From Agrypnia vestita (taxonomy: Eukaryota; Arthropoda; Insecta; Trichoptera; Phryganeidae): a stretch of 64,000 nt of DNA. The DNA is taken from assembly GCA_016648135.1 (NCBI GenBank), contig JADDOH010002129.1:310001-374000 (forward strand). The letters run 5' to 3'. Positions 31,490 through 44,189 of this stretch are shown here, in pieces. How positions within the stretch are numbered: the stretch's first letter is position 1; the number at the start of each line of letters is the position of its first letter. The notes under the pieces were generated by a model, which saw nothing but the letters and a program-made list of their open reading frames with translations, made no database searches and was not told the origin of the DNA. Both the position numbers and the translations under genes were made by a program.

Positions 31490-31990
31490 CATCTTCTACC
31501 CCTTGTCCTAGTAAGGTCGGGGACCCAAAGACTCGACAAGGTGCTTCCATGATCCCCTGTCTTGCGCTGCTTCTGCTCGAGTCGACCAGTCCAGACCCAT
31601 TCTTTTTTCAATTACATTTTTTTGTTGTCTCTCCCAGCTTAATCTGGGTCGACCCACCGGCCGTCTTTTCTCCGGGGTTGCCAAGAGGATTCTTCTTGGT
31701 AATCGTTCCTCTGGCATTCTGAGCACATATCCAAGCCACCTCAGTTGTGATTTTTCTATGTGCAGGAGTAGGGGCTCCATGCCGAGTATGTGCCTTATGC
31801 CGGCACTTCTCACTCTGTCATCAGTGTGACTCCCGCCTGCTAATATGGCCAAAATATCTGAGGATCCAAAACCGTATTGTTAAGGATAGATCTTTTTTAT
31901 GTTTAAACCCCTCTACTATTTGTCCCGCGACATTTCCAGAGCGTTTGTCCTCTTGCACTACCGTTCTCTCAAACTCCATGTCCTATCGGG
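31490..31990 (-). pseudogene. RTE-like LINE C-terminal relic
   Basis: The minus frame 31852-31508 contains GMEPLLLHIEKSQLRWLGYV, then LRMPEERLPRRIL, GRPRLSW and GLDWSTRAEAAQDRGSWK. This is the usual C-terminal tail after the reverse transcriptase in RTE-like elements. Upstream, out of frame, is RYFGHISRRES. The family resembles the host LINE at 16.9-18.6 kb. Confidence 0.75.
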
Positions 31991-32990
31991 AAGATGGGGT
32001 TTCTGATGTTTTTCATGTCCTCAATCTCAATTCAGTATGTATTGTGACTCAATATTGTGACTAAATATGAATGTGACTCAAAACAAAAGAGACTAGACTT
32101 GGGGTGTCACTCGCAGAGTTATATCCAAAACAAAATATCCATTATCGTTCAAAATCAAAGTATCGCTGTATCAAAATCACATTTTCCCTTGAAAATACTA
32201 TTTACTCTTAAGTCATTCTGAGTGTATTCACTGCGCAGTTACAGCGGATCGCTGTAACTGTACGATGAATACAGTTTAGTGAAAACAGTTGCAATAATAA
32301 TTATGGGTGCCACATAAATTTATCCCTTCACGCTACGAAACTTTAAATAGCCATTACGCTTACAGCGGCGAGGTGTGGTCCACAGTATAGAAGCACTTGG
32401 AGAAGATTTATTCCCGTTGTCTATTGACTTTACACTATAAGCCGAGCAGTAAACAAACTAGTCCAACGAACATCGATTTCGAAGGTTTTATTTGTATTTA
32501 TTCTGTCTAGAGATACAGAGATATGCAAGAAGAAATAAAATCTTTAAAATATTTATAAATTTTTTTATTCTATTATCTATTTTTTTTCTTTACATTTTGT
32601 AATATCTAGTCCCACAAAACGTCTAAAAAGACTTGTCAAAAAAGTCTAAAAGCCTAAAAAGAAAAAAGTTTGTCTGTAGGTTCATTTTTACAATTGAAAG
32701 TTACAAAATATTATTCACTTTATAAACATAAGAGAAAAAAAACGAATAACATAAGAGACAATAAACAATTAAGTACAAAAAACAACATAAAAGAAATATT
32801 CAGTACAAAGTTAAAAATTTTAAGCAAATTAAGAAAAGAGCAATAAATAAAGAAAATAGTAAATTAAAAATATATATAGCAAAAATTAAGGAAAGAGAAA
32901 GAGAGAAAGATATATAAATATAAACATCACTAATTATTCATCGTCATTATCATAATAAAACACATCACATCATTTCAATATTAATATAGT
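31991..32990. other. No gene; hairpin and A-rich sequence
   Basis: This holds the 11-bp perfect hairpin at 32224-32272 (see findings) and a long A-rich region (32640-32990) that may be the 3' UTR of the LINE to its right. Confidence 0.4.
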
Positions 32991-34135
32991 TCATATATAA
33001 CTTATGTCGTTTTCTATTAACCACTTAAGTTCTGACACTGATTTTGGAGTTTTTAGGCCTGATGGAAAGGTACTTTGTATTTTGTTCAAGAACATTGGAA
33101 CTCGATATTCAAGTGTCCTCAGACCATATTTGTTTATTATTCTTGGTGTTGTTAATATTTGATTTGAAGCGCATCTTGTGTTTCTGCCACGATCAACTAC
33201 CTTTTTGTAAATTTCGTTTTCGTGATTTTCTTTTATCAGCAGAAATATAACTAGTTCAAGAATTGGAAAAATATTTACGGATTTAGTATTCTTTTTACGA
33301 TAACAGTTTTAAGATTTTGTATCGGCTTAATATTTGAATTGCTGGAAAGGCCTCAAGATCTTATATCATATCTTAATATTGATTCTACTAAAGAAAAATA
33401 TATCACTCTTAAAACAGGCTTTGGGATAATGTATTGCATCTTGTAAAATCTGCTAGATACTGCCCTAAAGCTCGTACAAATTTTATGTATCTGCTGATCC
33501 CATTTGAAGTGTTCAACTATCATTAGACCAAGATATTTGTGAGTTTTCACATACTCCACAGTGCTACATAAACAGTTATTTTCAATACCTTTGTGTATGC
33601 AGTTGAAGTCATGTGCAATTATGTTAGGTTTGACATTAAAAACGGCGTGTGGTGATCTTATATGCATGCATTTGGTTTTTTTAGCGTTGATTATCAGTCC
33701 CATGTCATGTGACCATTTCGAGAGTTCATTAAAGTCTTTTTGTAAGCAGTTAGCAGCTTCTTGTAGATTGTCATGAGACATAACTAGGGCAGTGTCGTTT
33801 GCAAAGTCTAAGTGGGTACAATAACTAAAAAGTCGAGACATTAGTGACACATAGATAATGTACAAATAGGGTCCCAGTATTGAGCCTTGTGGTACGCCAC
33901 TTTTAATATATTTGCATTTACTAGATTTCCCATTTGATTAACTAAAAAGTTTCTTTCTGTTAAGTAATTTTTGAAAAGTTCTAATGAAGAACATCTTATA
34001 CCTATTTCTTCAAATGTCGCAATTAAAGATTTACGATCAATGGTATCAAAAACCTTGGTAGTCAATAAACATAACTAATAGATGTTTTTTATTGTTTAGT
34101 TCGCAATTTATAAAATTCGAGAATTTTGATGGAGA
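32991..34135 (-). pseudogene. CR1/Jockey-like LINE reverse transcriptase relic
   Basis: On the minus strand, VFDTIDRKSLIATFEEIG (motif A region, about 34050) and YLTERNFLVNQ run to about 33900. There the frame shifts across the PQG-type loop, then goes on as YIIYVSLMSRL and FANDTALVMSHD (motif C with Asn for the first Asp of ADD, 33810-33770). After these come MGLIINAKKTKCMHI and HKYLGLMIVEHFKWD. Both the frameshift and the mutated catalytic Asp mark it as inactive. Confidence 0.75.
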
Positions 34136-34614
34136 TGATATTGAACTCATGTATTGTAGGAATGCAAGTCTCTCCTAAAAAAACACATTTTTATTATTAT
34201 TTAATTATTTATGTATACAAATATCGTCATTTCGTTGCCTTTCCGCCCTACTAATTTTCATAATTTTATACCATCCTTGTATTTGTGAAGGCTTTTCGTA
34301 TTTCTTTGTATTAATTTAACATATTAATTCAAAGCTAAAATAAGATTTAATGACTTCTTTTTTATAATTTTAATATAGTTACAGTATGTTATAATAATAA
34401 TTTTATATTTCACTATTTACGTTTGTATCTCTTTATCAGTAACAGTATCTCTTATCGTCTTCACCTATCGATGGACGATAAATTCTGTTACTCTCGAAAC
34501 TTAAGTAGTAAAATATAAAATTATTATCAAACTCATAAAGAGAGAACATAGTTTAAAACGGTTCTAAAAAAATGTCTGCTTGGCAATTTATTTGTTGACG
34601 AAGTATTTTTAATT

Positions 34615-34840
34615 TATATAAAATAACTTTGTGAACACCACTTTTTAATTGAAAAAAAAATTCAACATTTTTCGAAGCCAATTGCTTCTTCAACAGGATA
34701 AAAAAAAAAGATTTTTGTTATCCTGACGAAGAAGCCATTGGCTTCGAAACATGTTGAATTTTTCAATAAATAAGTGGTGTTTACAAAGTTATTTTATATA
34801 AATTATAATTATGTCACCACAAAATAATTTCGCTATATTT
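34615..34840. repeat. Small inverted-repeat element with hammerhead-like loops (copy 3)
   Basis: The left arm (34615-34698, minus) and right arm (34719-34840, plus) face away from an A-rich centre. Each has ATCCTG..GAAGAAGC.ATTGGCTTCGAAA, then TGTTGAATTTTT and GTGGTGTT.ACAAAGTTATTTT. The right arm is the best-preserved copy: CTGACGA, a 6-bp GAAGCC/GGCTTC stem, GAA, then the palindrome ACATGT. The right arm's tail ends ATGTCACCACAAAATAATTT. Confidence 0.6.
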
Positions 34841-35949
34841 GAAGAAGAAGTATTTTTAAGTATATGCATATGTAGTAAAATTTATTTAATTAAAATACAT
34901 GTAACTTTTTTAATAAAAGTTATTAATTTCCTGTCACTACTGACGTGTAGCTATTTTTAGTAAAGAACTAAAACCTTATTATATTCCGCTGCCAAATTTT
35001 CAATAAAATCCTCGCGACCCATTCCAGTGGCGGACAATAAAACCGCTCTCGAGTGTTTTTTATCGGTCAGAAATGTAAACTATTTTAGGACAACTTTCGT
35101 CGCATTTATTTCGCAATACGCGCCGCATCCGAATATAAAAATATCGCCACGGACGCTTATAAATGTCGGTGGGCGAAAGCAAACGCAGTTCCGATTAATA
35201 ACCTGCCTAGTTTGCCCTCCCCTAATAGGAGACGCCATCACATCGGGACTGCCGCGCTATCGGGGCCCGCACGTACCACCCGCCTCCCCATTAAACTAAT
35301 TGAGTGACGATGGGAAATCTATTTTCATTTCTCCCTGTATCAAGGCGTGCTTACAAAACGTTTCGGAAATCTTCTTTATTACATAAAGTGCCACGTTTGT
35401 GTACTTATCTTGGTACTTACGCAACCAAAAAACATGAAAAAATGTTAAAGAATCGAGTTATACAAATTTTTAAGGTTCATTATTAATATTCTAGTCACTC
35501 ACAAAAAATAAATCGACATGAACCTATATACCTTTTTTTGTGTATCACAATGTGTCAAACTCGAACACATCGAAAGATTTAACTTTATAATTATGTATGT
35601 ATTTACATTATTCGCGAATAACTTTGAAATAACTTCAACAATTGTTAAGATTGCCAAAGAGAGTGATTTAGAAACATTTCATAAAAATAATATGAAATTA
35701 AAAATCTTAAAACATTTATCTAAATTATATATAAAAAGCCGTCCGTTGGGCCAATTAGTAAGCAATCGATGAGCCAATAACAGATGCCAATGACTTCGCA
35801 GTCACTACTGTCAGCCGCGAAACGGCCACTATAGCAGGGCCTAAGAGCAATCTATCGGCGATGAACGATTTCTTAACTGCTACTTATTATTTCTTGCCAA
35901 CCAGATCCAGGTTCTGTTGGGAGCCAATAAGAGTAGTATTAATATTTTA
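34841..35949. other. No supported gene; GC-richer patch 35020-35300
   Basis: The 35027-35299 frame (90 codons) lies in a GC-richer patch but shows no domain or splice sites and is probably chance. The rest is AT-rich. Confidence 0.4.
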
Positions 35950-36319
35950 TTGAAAACTAGCTGTAACCCGTCAGAAATGACGTTCGTTTACACATCGGTT
36001 TCTAAAGAATAATTAAAAAAATAAAAAAGTTTATAAAAAAAAACGTTATAGGCAGACAGACGCTACAGCCAAACAGACAACGAAATTTTTATTTTTGGGA
36101 TAATAACAATATTTTTGTCACGTGGGATTTTTGTCGTGGAACTTTTGTGTTTGGACCAAATTTCCATGAATCTGTTGTTGGACCAAAAGTTCGTAGACCT
36201 TTTATCGTTGGGAAATACTTTGTTGACTTTTGTCGTTAGACTAAGAAATGTCCGTGGATCTTTTGTTGCAGTTGATTGAGAGAAAAGATTGAGAAAAAAG
36301 TTGCAGACGTTACACGAAG

Positions 36320-36402
36320 TTACGGGGACAGACAGACAGACAGACGGACGGACGGACGGACGGACGGACGGACGGACGGACGGACGGACGGACGGACGGA
36401 CA
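36320..36402 (+). repeat. (GACA)n/(GGAC)n microsatellite
   Basis: GACAGACAGACAGAC grades into about 18 repeats of GGAC ending near 36401. It gives a meaningless Arg-Pro-Ser-Val repeat on the minus strand. A GACAGACAACGAAA motif nearby (36074) recurs at 48927, so the tract may belong to a dispersed repeat spanning about 35950-36440. Confidence 0.9.
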
Positions 36403-36440
36403 AACAACAAAATAATTATATTCGGATAATGTAACGATAA

Positions 36441-37889
36441 GCATATTGGTGCGAACGCAGATATGCGGTGAGAAGAATGGGAAGGAGAATGGAATTATTC
36501 ACCGGATTCCGATAATTCTCCCAGTCTCCCGTTGCTTCCTAGTTCTTGATGGACTGTATTTGTTCTTGATACCTTGTTCAAAGCACATCACTTATAGTAG
36601 ATACTATTTCACTCTTCCGAAACCTTTTATGAGCGGCGACAAAAATAACAGCCGATCCTGTCACTGCTTTGTCCAACTACGAGAAGAGAGAACTGCTTTG
36701 CCGACAGTCTCCTAGTGAGGGGGGAGGGGAGCGAACAAAGGTGGGACCACACGGAGGAATGTAGATTGATCAAAGTATTATATTTGGTCTCCAACACATA
36801 TCCTTACATAATATACTTTGGAGTGAAATCTTGAGTTTCTGTTAAAATTAGCAAAAAAGAACAAAAGAAGATCGAATGAAGTAGAAATAAGGTCGCTTAA
36901 GTGGAAATTAAATTGTTTTATTGTTTTTATTTTACTTTATTTTTATCGCTTCAAAGGTACTACAGTGAAACACATCATAAAAACACCCAGGCTGGATGAA
37001 ATCCGAGATTTACTTTGACAATACCCGGAGCCTCCGGCCTGAGAAACCAGTGTCATGCCTACTGGACTATGAGGGCCGCTGGTGAACATAGAGCTATTTG
37101 TGGCGTAATCGATATAATAAAGAAAAGGTCGAGCGACGAGCGAAAGAGTGGCAAAGAAAATATTTGAGGCGAGTGTGGAAGATAAGAGAAGAAGGGCGTT
37201 CGGGAAAAACCTGATATTATCAGATAAACCAAATATAGGAGAATATCCTTGTTTAAAAGTAGTGTGCCAGGAAGTGTGGCCTCTCTGGCTACTTCTGAAG
37301 GAATGGACGTGATGGTTATTTACTTTGATAGATTTTCGCAGACACCATGATGTGACGAGGTAGTTTTCGAGCCGAACGAACAATTTCTGGACCTGAAAAT
37401 AAACGTTATTTCAAAGTTAGCAGCCTTCCTTCCATCAAGACTTAATCTTTAAAAATTCCAGACGATGACCTGGTAAAGTTTCGGATGGAAAATCGTTTTC
37501 GTTGCAAGAAACTGAACAGAAAATACTCGAAAACTAATTCGTCTGTGAAAATAATCTCGTAATATCTTGTAATATAAATGATTTTATTCTGTAAAGTATT
37601 TTTAAGTTTACGAGTACGTCCGTCCATGTTGCACCGTATGTGTAACAACGTGCGCAGTATGAAATTGGAATAATATTAGTCACTAAATTATACTTATGTA
37701 TATCTTATGTATATATAATGTGTTAAACTCGGCACGTTCCCACTATGGATAAGCGCAATCCGTACTGGGTGCGAGCTATAGGAATATGAAAGAGGCAGTG
37801 TGATATTGTTGCCCTTGCTAGGACGTGAATATTAATATAAGGAATAATAGAAATAAAAAATTAAATAGTTTTTGACGTATCCTATATAA
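36441..37889. other. No supported gene
   Basis: The 146-codon minus frame at 36943-37383 lacks domains and splice signals. Nothing else is recognised. Confidence 0.4.
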
Positions 37890-38091
37890 TCGAGTAGCTT
37901 GTTGGTCTTGTGGTTAGGACACTGGCCTCGTGATCCAAAGGTTGCGGGTTCGAACCTCACTCCAGACTAGCAAGTTAGTCCTATTTTCATAGCACAAGCG
38001 TTTAGCTTAGTTTGAAAATAGTAAGAATATTGATGTGACACGTATTCCGTGTTCACATCTCTATTTTTTTGTAATAAAAAAAAGTATTGTT
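37890..38091 (+). mobile_element. tRNA-derived SINE, copy 2 (best preserved)
   Basis: GAGTAGCTTGTTGGTC opens the copy, with box A TTGTGGTTAGGACACTGG and box B GGGTTCGAACCTC. The body follows (AGCAAGTTAGTCCTATTTTC .. AAGCGTTTAGCTTAG .. GTATTCCGTGTTCACATCTC) with a T/A-rich tail. The tRNA-like part could fold as a cloverleaf, but the isotype is unclear. Confidence 0.85.
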
Positions 38092-38893
38092 ATGTATAAA
38101 AGTGTAACTCCCTCTCCAGACACAAGAGTTAGTCTCTTTTTCGAGAGGTACAATGATAAAAAATTTATGTACCTAAATTTTTATATGTATCAAATATGTA
38201 AATATATAAGATTTGTATTTAAAAAAATTTTCAAATAAAAAAAAAAGTTGAAAATATCGAGAGCTCTGCGACTGTTGTTTTTTTTTTAATTCGAAAATGT
38301 GCCGATTCTATTTTTTAAAATTGAAATAATTCAATGAATCTGCTTTAAGTTTAGTGTTCGCACATTATTATTAAATTTGTTTGGTAAATGTACAAACTTT
38401 AGAGTGTATTCAATATAATATAATTAATACACATTTATATTACACGCTTACCCACTTTTGTATTTTTTGATTTTTTCTATACATATTTCTTTATACATAG
38501 TAGATATTACGAATGCTAGACGCATATTCGAGATGTGTTCGGATGAGAGTTTGGTACGACTGCACGTGTGTTTTAGAATTTTTGAAATTTTTTGTAAAAG
38601 CGAAGTACAAATTATGTTTTTTACTAATTATGTTTTTTATGTGTATATGGAAGCGGGTGTCAAAAATAACATCAGATATTTTATGGAATCAACGGACCGA
38701 AGCTCGCTGCTGTCAATTATATATTTGTGTACGTTTATGAAGATTTTTTTAAATTGATTGATTTTCATTTACACATAGATGACAGCTGTCAAATAAAAAC
38801 ATTAAAATTTTGAAAAGTTTTATTTTTTGATTGTTAAAAGTTTTAATTCAAATTGTACATTTGTTACGACACCCTTCGTATATATATATATAT
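38092..38893. other. No supported gene
   Basis: This is AT-rich DNA ending in a (TA)n tract. The frames at 38458-38757 are unsupported. Confidence 0.4.
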
Positions 38894-39935
38894 TGCCATG
38901 GGACCGCGGATAGAACGCCACTGCGTGCGTACAATTTAATTAAAATTACTATATACAGGGAGCGGTCTCAGCCGCATCAGGTATCCAGATAAATTATATT
39001 ACATAAATTAAATATGACTCGGGACAGACACAGCCGTCCCGACGTCAAAAATAAAACAATAGGGGGAGGAATTTACCGCCGAGAGGCACACTATGTCAAG
39101 AGAAAATAATCAATACTAGAGAAATTCATCATCGTTTTCCGTCCACATGGCCGACGGCTACAACATTATAATTAAAATAAAACCGAGCTCAAGGCTTCTA
39201 AAGTTCAAATATGACGAATACCCAAAAGAAACAGGCGGACACTGAGAGTTACTCTTCACTACAATAAAGTTCTGGATTTCGAAGCACAACAAACACGGTT
39301 TCCTCGGACGTCGAAGCAAAGATGGCCGGGATACCCATCCTGCTTGATCGAACTCCTCGCAGAAACCGGGAGTTAAACTAGCGTGAATAAGATGTTACGG
39401 ATACCCACTTGAAGCCTCTGGTCGTGCACGCCGACCATTATACATAATTCTCCATCGGCGTCCGCCTTCGCCCGGGGAAATCAGTCGCCATTGACCACGG
39501 GACCCGCGGCAAAGGTACGGATCCGTCGGCCAGCCGCCATTAGGGACAGCTCGTCACCGCCACAGCCCAGCTGCAAGCGGATCCTCGTCAATCTCGATGA
39601 TTAAGCCGATTATCCATGCCTAATCCCTGGTCGAATGCTCCGAGCACGGAAGCGGAACGGGTCCTGCGTAAGATCCGTCATTACAAATATGCACATAATA
39701 TTATACAGGGGAGATGAAAATAGGTTGCTGAGTAAAAACGTACCAGAAACGACTCGTTTAGCGACGAATCTGGACCCGTTCAGATTTTAACAGTAACGCG
39801 CCGTCAGCTTCTCGGCACCATCCTTCATAGCGCCGGCGGCCATCTTGTGAAAAAAACCGGCCGGGCAACCTCACGGCTTTACGCCGCCGACTTAACCGAA
39901 AAATTCTCCGGGCGGGTAGGCCCCACTACATCGCA
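38894..39935. mobile_element. GC-rich solo-LTR candidate inserted in a (TA)n tract
   Basis: A 1042-bp segment, clearly richer in GC and CpG than its flanks, sits within (TA)n on both sides. It begins TGCCATG and ends CATCGCA, near-inverted termini (6 of 7) of TG..CA form. ATAT lies directly on both sides and would fit a 4- or 6-bp target duplication, though in a TA tract this is weak. No long frame is present. A solo LTR is the simplest reading, and the strand is not determined. Confidence 0.5.
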
Positions 39936-41337
39936 ATATATATATATATATATATTATTTAATATTTTATTAAGTAAAATCGAGCAAATAGAACACGAAA
40001 TCAAAAGCATTTGAGAATGTTTATAAGACTGTAAATGAAGAATTTTGTTTACTTATCAGGATCTCGATCTCGGATTCTATTAATAATTCATTTGAATAAT
40101 AATTTCTTAACTGATGTTCTCCACCAGAAATGTTACATTCAAATTTTCAATGATGATAGTGCGCCTGTTTCCCGAGTTACTTCCAGTTCACTTTCCGCGA
40201 TGGAGCGTGCAACAAGTCCGAACTCTATTACCTACACCAAAGTTTAATAATAATTTCTGTTAGTATTATCAACGTTCGCCTTCAAGAAAATTTGGCCGAA
40301 ATAGAGAGCTCAGAATAGCACCGAATCTACATTTATAGTTAAAAATATGACTCGTCAATAAATCGAAAAAGATAGATAGAAATAGAAATAGCCTCGTATT
40401 CACATATTCAAAATCCTTTATGCCATGTATGAGATACATACATATATGCGAGCATAAACCCTAAATGTATACGTATTGGGTTGAAAGATTTGATTGAAAT
40501 TTTATCTTAAAAAAATGGAAATAATATATTTTTGTAAGTTGTCTTCTTTTGGCGCATTTAGCCTAAATTTTTATTGTAACAGGAGTTGTAATTGTAACGC
40601 GCAGTAGGCGCATTGTAGTGGAAATGCGTGTAGCGGGAAAACGAGACCACAAAATACGCGCGCATCAATTAAACTGTCAAAAATGAATACATTTAAAGTT
40701 ACTGATGCAGTAATATAAATGATTGTATGTATTGTCCACCATCTTGAATCGAGTATCATAAAGATGCTCATTTCAAAATTTGGCAAATGATTGATTATTG
40801 AATTAATTGAATGAACTGAAATTATAACTGTTTATTGAATTACGATTTTAGATGTGTATTAAGATTTCACGTAAGTGCCGATGTTTTTGCAAAACGACGT
40901 AATTGTCAGACATTCATTTTCAAAACAAAAACCACATTCATTTATTCGACATTCAATGCGGCTGTCAAAGTTACATAGTTTCATTTATTTTAGCCATCAT
41001 AAACCCATATTTACATTTATACCACTACAAAAACAAATATTAATAATTTCACTAAGTTAAAATGTTATCAATTATATTTCCCATCTCCCTAGACATCGTC
41101 TTATTGTATTAATAAACATTTTCACCAATATGTAAATGTCAGTTATTCCAAAGAAGTATAACTTCTACCTCGCATTCATGAGTACACGGTGCTCCAATTT
41201 TTTTTAGTTTTTAATTAATAATATATTTATCATCGGTTGTTATAACTGTCTCTCAGATGAAATCCCTTAAAACTATTTGATTTTATTAAAGTAAGATTAA
41301 TACGACTTTGACATAAAAAACGAGTCAAGGGATGTTT
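39936..41337. other. No supported gene; weak dispersed repeat at 40540-40760
   Basis: The block CTTTTGGCGCATTTAG.CTAA .. TGTAGCGGGAAAACGAGA around 40548-40645 resembles CCTTTTGGCGCATTCAGGG .. TGTAGCGAAAATGCGATACG at 55948-56020. Both are followed by an ACTGTCA/GCTGTCA motif. It is a short diverged repeat of unknown class. Confidence 0.35.
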
Positions 41338-41700
41338 TTACCTATGCATTTTTTTTTCATTTATTGACCTGAATAAGTAATAGTCGGAAGGAGCCAGACC
41401 TGAAAAATAGGATGGATACTTAATAACATGCCAATTCAATTTTTTGAGCTTACGTGTCATCATTGCCACATATTTTCGTGCGTTGTCTTGCTGAAAAACT
41501 ATCCTCTTTGTCTTTGCCAAACGAGATCTATACTTTTAAAGTGCACAGATAAGTTTTTTCAATCATTCACAATACCGTTCAGCTCACAATACATTTGCGG
41601 TCTCACCAAACACAACGCATTACATTCTGTAATGCATTTCGTACTCGAAGTGGTCAGTGGGGCTTTCCCAGGTACAGTCTGAGGTATTTTTCACATCACG
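41338..41700 (-). pseudogene. mariner transposase relic
   Basis: On the minus strand, IVFQQDNARKYVA, then LNWHVIKYPSYFSGLAPSDYYLFRSI, correspond to the C-terminal catalytic region of mariner transposases (the QQDNA and LAPSDYxLF motifs). The usual NARPH is altered and upstream parts are frameshifted (VHFKSIDLVWQRQRG). It is a dead fragment without visible terminal inverted repeats. Confidence 0.75.
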
Positions 41701-44189
41701 TTATTTTAAAATATCTACTTTACATGTGTTGTCACTAATCAATGCAAAAAGATTCGTGCTTTTGTCTAACACTCAATTAAACCCACGTGAAATGCTTAAA
41801 TTGACAGTTGACAATTGAAGCGTCTAAATGTCGAACTGCAAAAACATCCTGGTGAGCCTCAGATGCCACCTGATGATGTTGATGGGTCGACTCCCATCTT
41901 TAACGCGATCTCTGGTACATTGACGCGATTCAAGATCAGTCATGATCATCAACACTTCGACCACGGACTTCGAAAGAAGTCTTGTTCTTTCTAATGAAAA
42001 ATCCTCGATTGGAATTTTGAAAACCACCTCTGTCTATTTGGTACTTTAGTCGCAACTTCTGTATTGCCTTTACAAAATTCGTTTCTGTATTACCTTTACA
42101 AAGTCTAGCGCAAAATTTCCACTGGTTGTGTAGTTATATGAATAGGTCTACCTCTCAATAATAATCTCCTAAGTTGTAGTGTAGGGCCATGTGGTCTCTC
42201 TGTGTGTGGTAAATCACAAAAGGAATGCCAGAGATAGGAGGAAATGATGGCATACGCTAGAGGCGGCATATATGTACATATATGCACACTGGACTGTATT
42301 GATGTTGATAATGATGAAGTAGTGATGCACTCAATATGGTTTATGAGATGATAATAAATGGTGTAGATACTCTCTGAGAAATGTGTGAATAGTTATTATC
42401 ATAGCAGCGGGAGAAATATGATGTGCATACATTATTGAGACGTGGTCCCGGAGAAAGCGGGGGAGTAGCGGATCCCAGATTAGATGCTGCAACAATTATG
42501 TAACACACGTATTCATTTATTTCCAGTTCCTTCTAGAAACATTCGTTCCGCGGGCTAGTCCCGTCTGGCCAGGGAAGGAATATCGCTCTATTATTCATGA
42601 ATCTCATTGAAATTCGGTCTTTGTCTTACACATTGCGGGATTTCGCCCGCCTCCTTCCTCTTCTATTCCTCGTTCATCTTATTTTTGGAATTAATTTACG
42701 GTTAAGAAAACAGTTTTGAAAAGGGGATTTTCCTAATTTCAAGGCCGCTGAATGTTAATGTACTGAATATTCCAATTCTTATAAAAGCTTTTTCTGTTTT
42801 ATTATGCCGTCCATTGATCCATGAGTATTATAATATTAATTAGGCTTTGAGATGAAAATGCCACTTTCTTTTTCTTTTTTGATTAAGATATTCGTGGCTC
42901 TATTTATACCATCGTAAAATAAAACTTTCATATTTAATGCAAGAACAGTTTGGTGTAAATGTAAATAGTTAAAACACAATTAACGTTTAAATTCTATCGA
43001 GGATAATACAGAAAAATGAACTTATGAGTAGACAAATGATTTTTGAGATTTACTGCGACATAAAAATGATATTTGAAAATAGAATAATAGATGAATCATT
43101 TACTCAAAACTTTCTGTATAAATCTCTATTTTTTGTAACATAGATAGTTTATGTGTCAATATTGGTATCTTATTTCTCGGAATGGAAAAGTTTTGCGTTC
43201 GTATCCCGGTACAATAAAATTTGGTTTAATTTTTAAAAATAAATCAATCATTACAATTCTCAAAATTGAATCTTCTTGTCACATTTTACCAAGTAGGTTT
43301 ATAAAATTTTATTAAAAATTATTATATTATTTCTATTTAAAAGTACTTGTTGTAAATTGAATTGCAAATAATTATTCAAAAAGCTAAATCACCATCATTC
43401 TAGACGAGACCCCTAACGACCGTTTCAAATTACAGACTCCCAGGAGTATAAAATAAATTACAGAATACAAAGCTATCAAATAAAATAATACAAGTAACAC
43501 AAAAGCTAAATACCCAGCATTCAGTATGAAATTAAAAATAATGAACAACGAAGCATTTTTTATGGGTATTATTAGGTACATAAATAAACAAAATTTTACT
43601 TAAAAATATCAAAATAAGTATCAAAAACTCGTTTTAAAAAGTAGGTACATTAATATCTACAAACATCTAAAAAAGACAACAAAGTATGAAGAAAAGTTCA
43701 AAATTTTAACTCATCCATGGATTCCACGTTAAGACAATAATCTTTAAAAACATAACTTGGTGCTTGTGGTATGAAAAACAGAACTTTTTGACAGTGTTTT
43801 AGAACGAGAATTGAAAACAAGCGCGTGAATAAAAATAAAAGATAAATTTTCGTCTTTACATCAAAAATGTTATACAGTGAACTTTTTTATGTTTATAAAT
43901 AATCAAAAAGAGCAGAAGTTAAATGAACTAGAGTTAAAGTTGAAAGCTGATTGGAGGCCCGAGCGGTGAAAAATGAATTTTGTTATATTGTATATAAATT
44001 TTTGATGGTAAGCCATTGGTGATTGCTCAATGGTGACATTAGAAGAAAGTAGATTTTAACTTTTTAAGTGCTTAAATTATCCAAAAATTTATTTGATTTA
44101 TTCTACTCTATTAAATGAAATAACCTATTCTACTCTAACACGACTGTCTTCCCCGGTGTCCTCCGCAGCCGACAACAATGTTTCACAGC
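41701..44189. other. No supported gene
   Basis: This is AT-rich with a slightly GC-richer patch near 42430-42680. I found no domain, splice-bounded frame or repeat boundary. Confidence 0.4.

Noticed and set aside
35027..35299. 90-codon frame in a GC-richer patch as a host exon
   Set aside because: No splice-site fit, no domain and no codon-bias pattern I could point to.
36063..36410. Minus-strand frame with Arg-Pro-Ser-Val repeats
   Set aside because: It is a direct product of the GGAC microsatellite.
37890..37965. A functional tRNA gene (boxes A and B present)
   Set aside because: The same tRNA-like head plus the same non-tRNA body occurs four times with A-rich tails, so it is a SINE.
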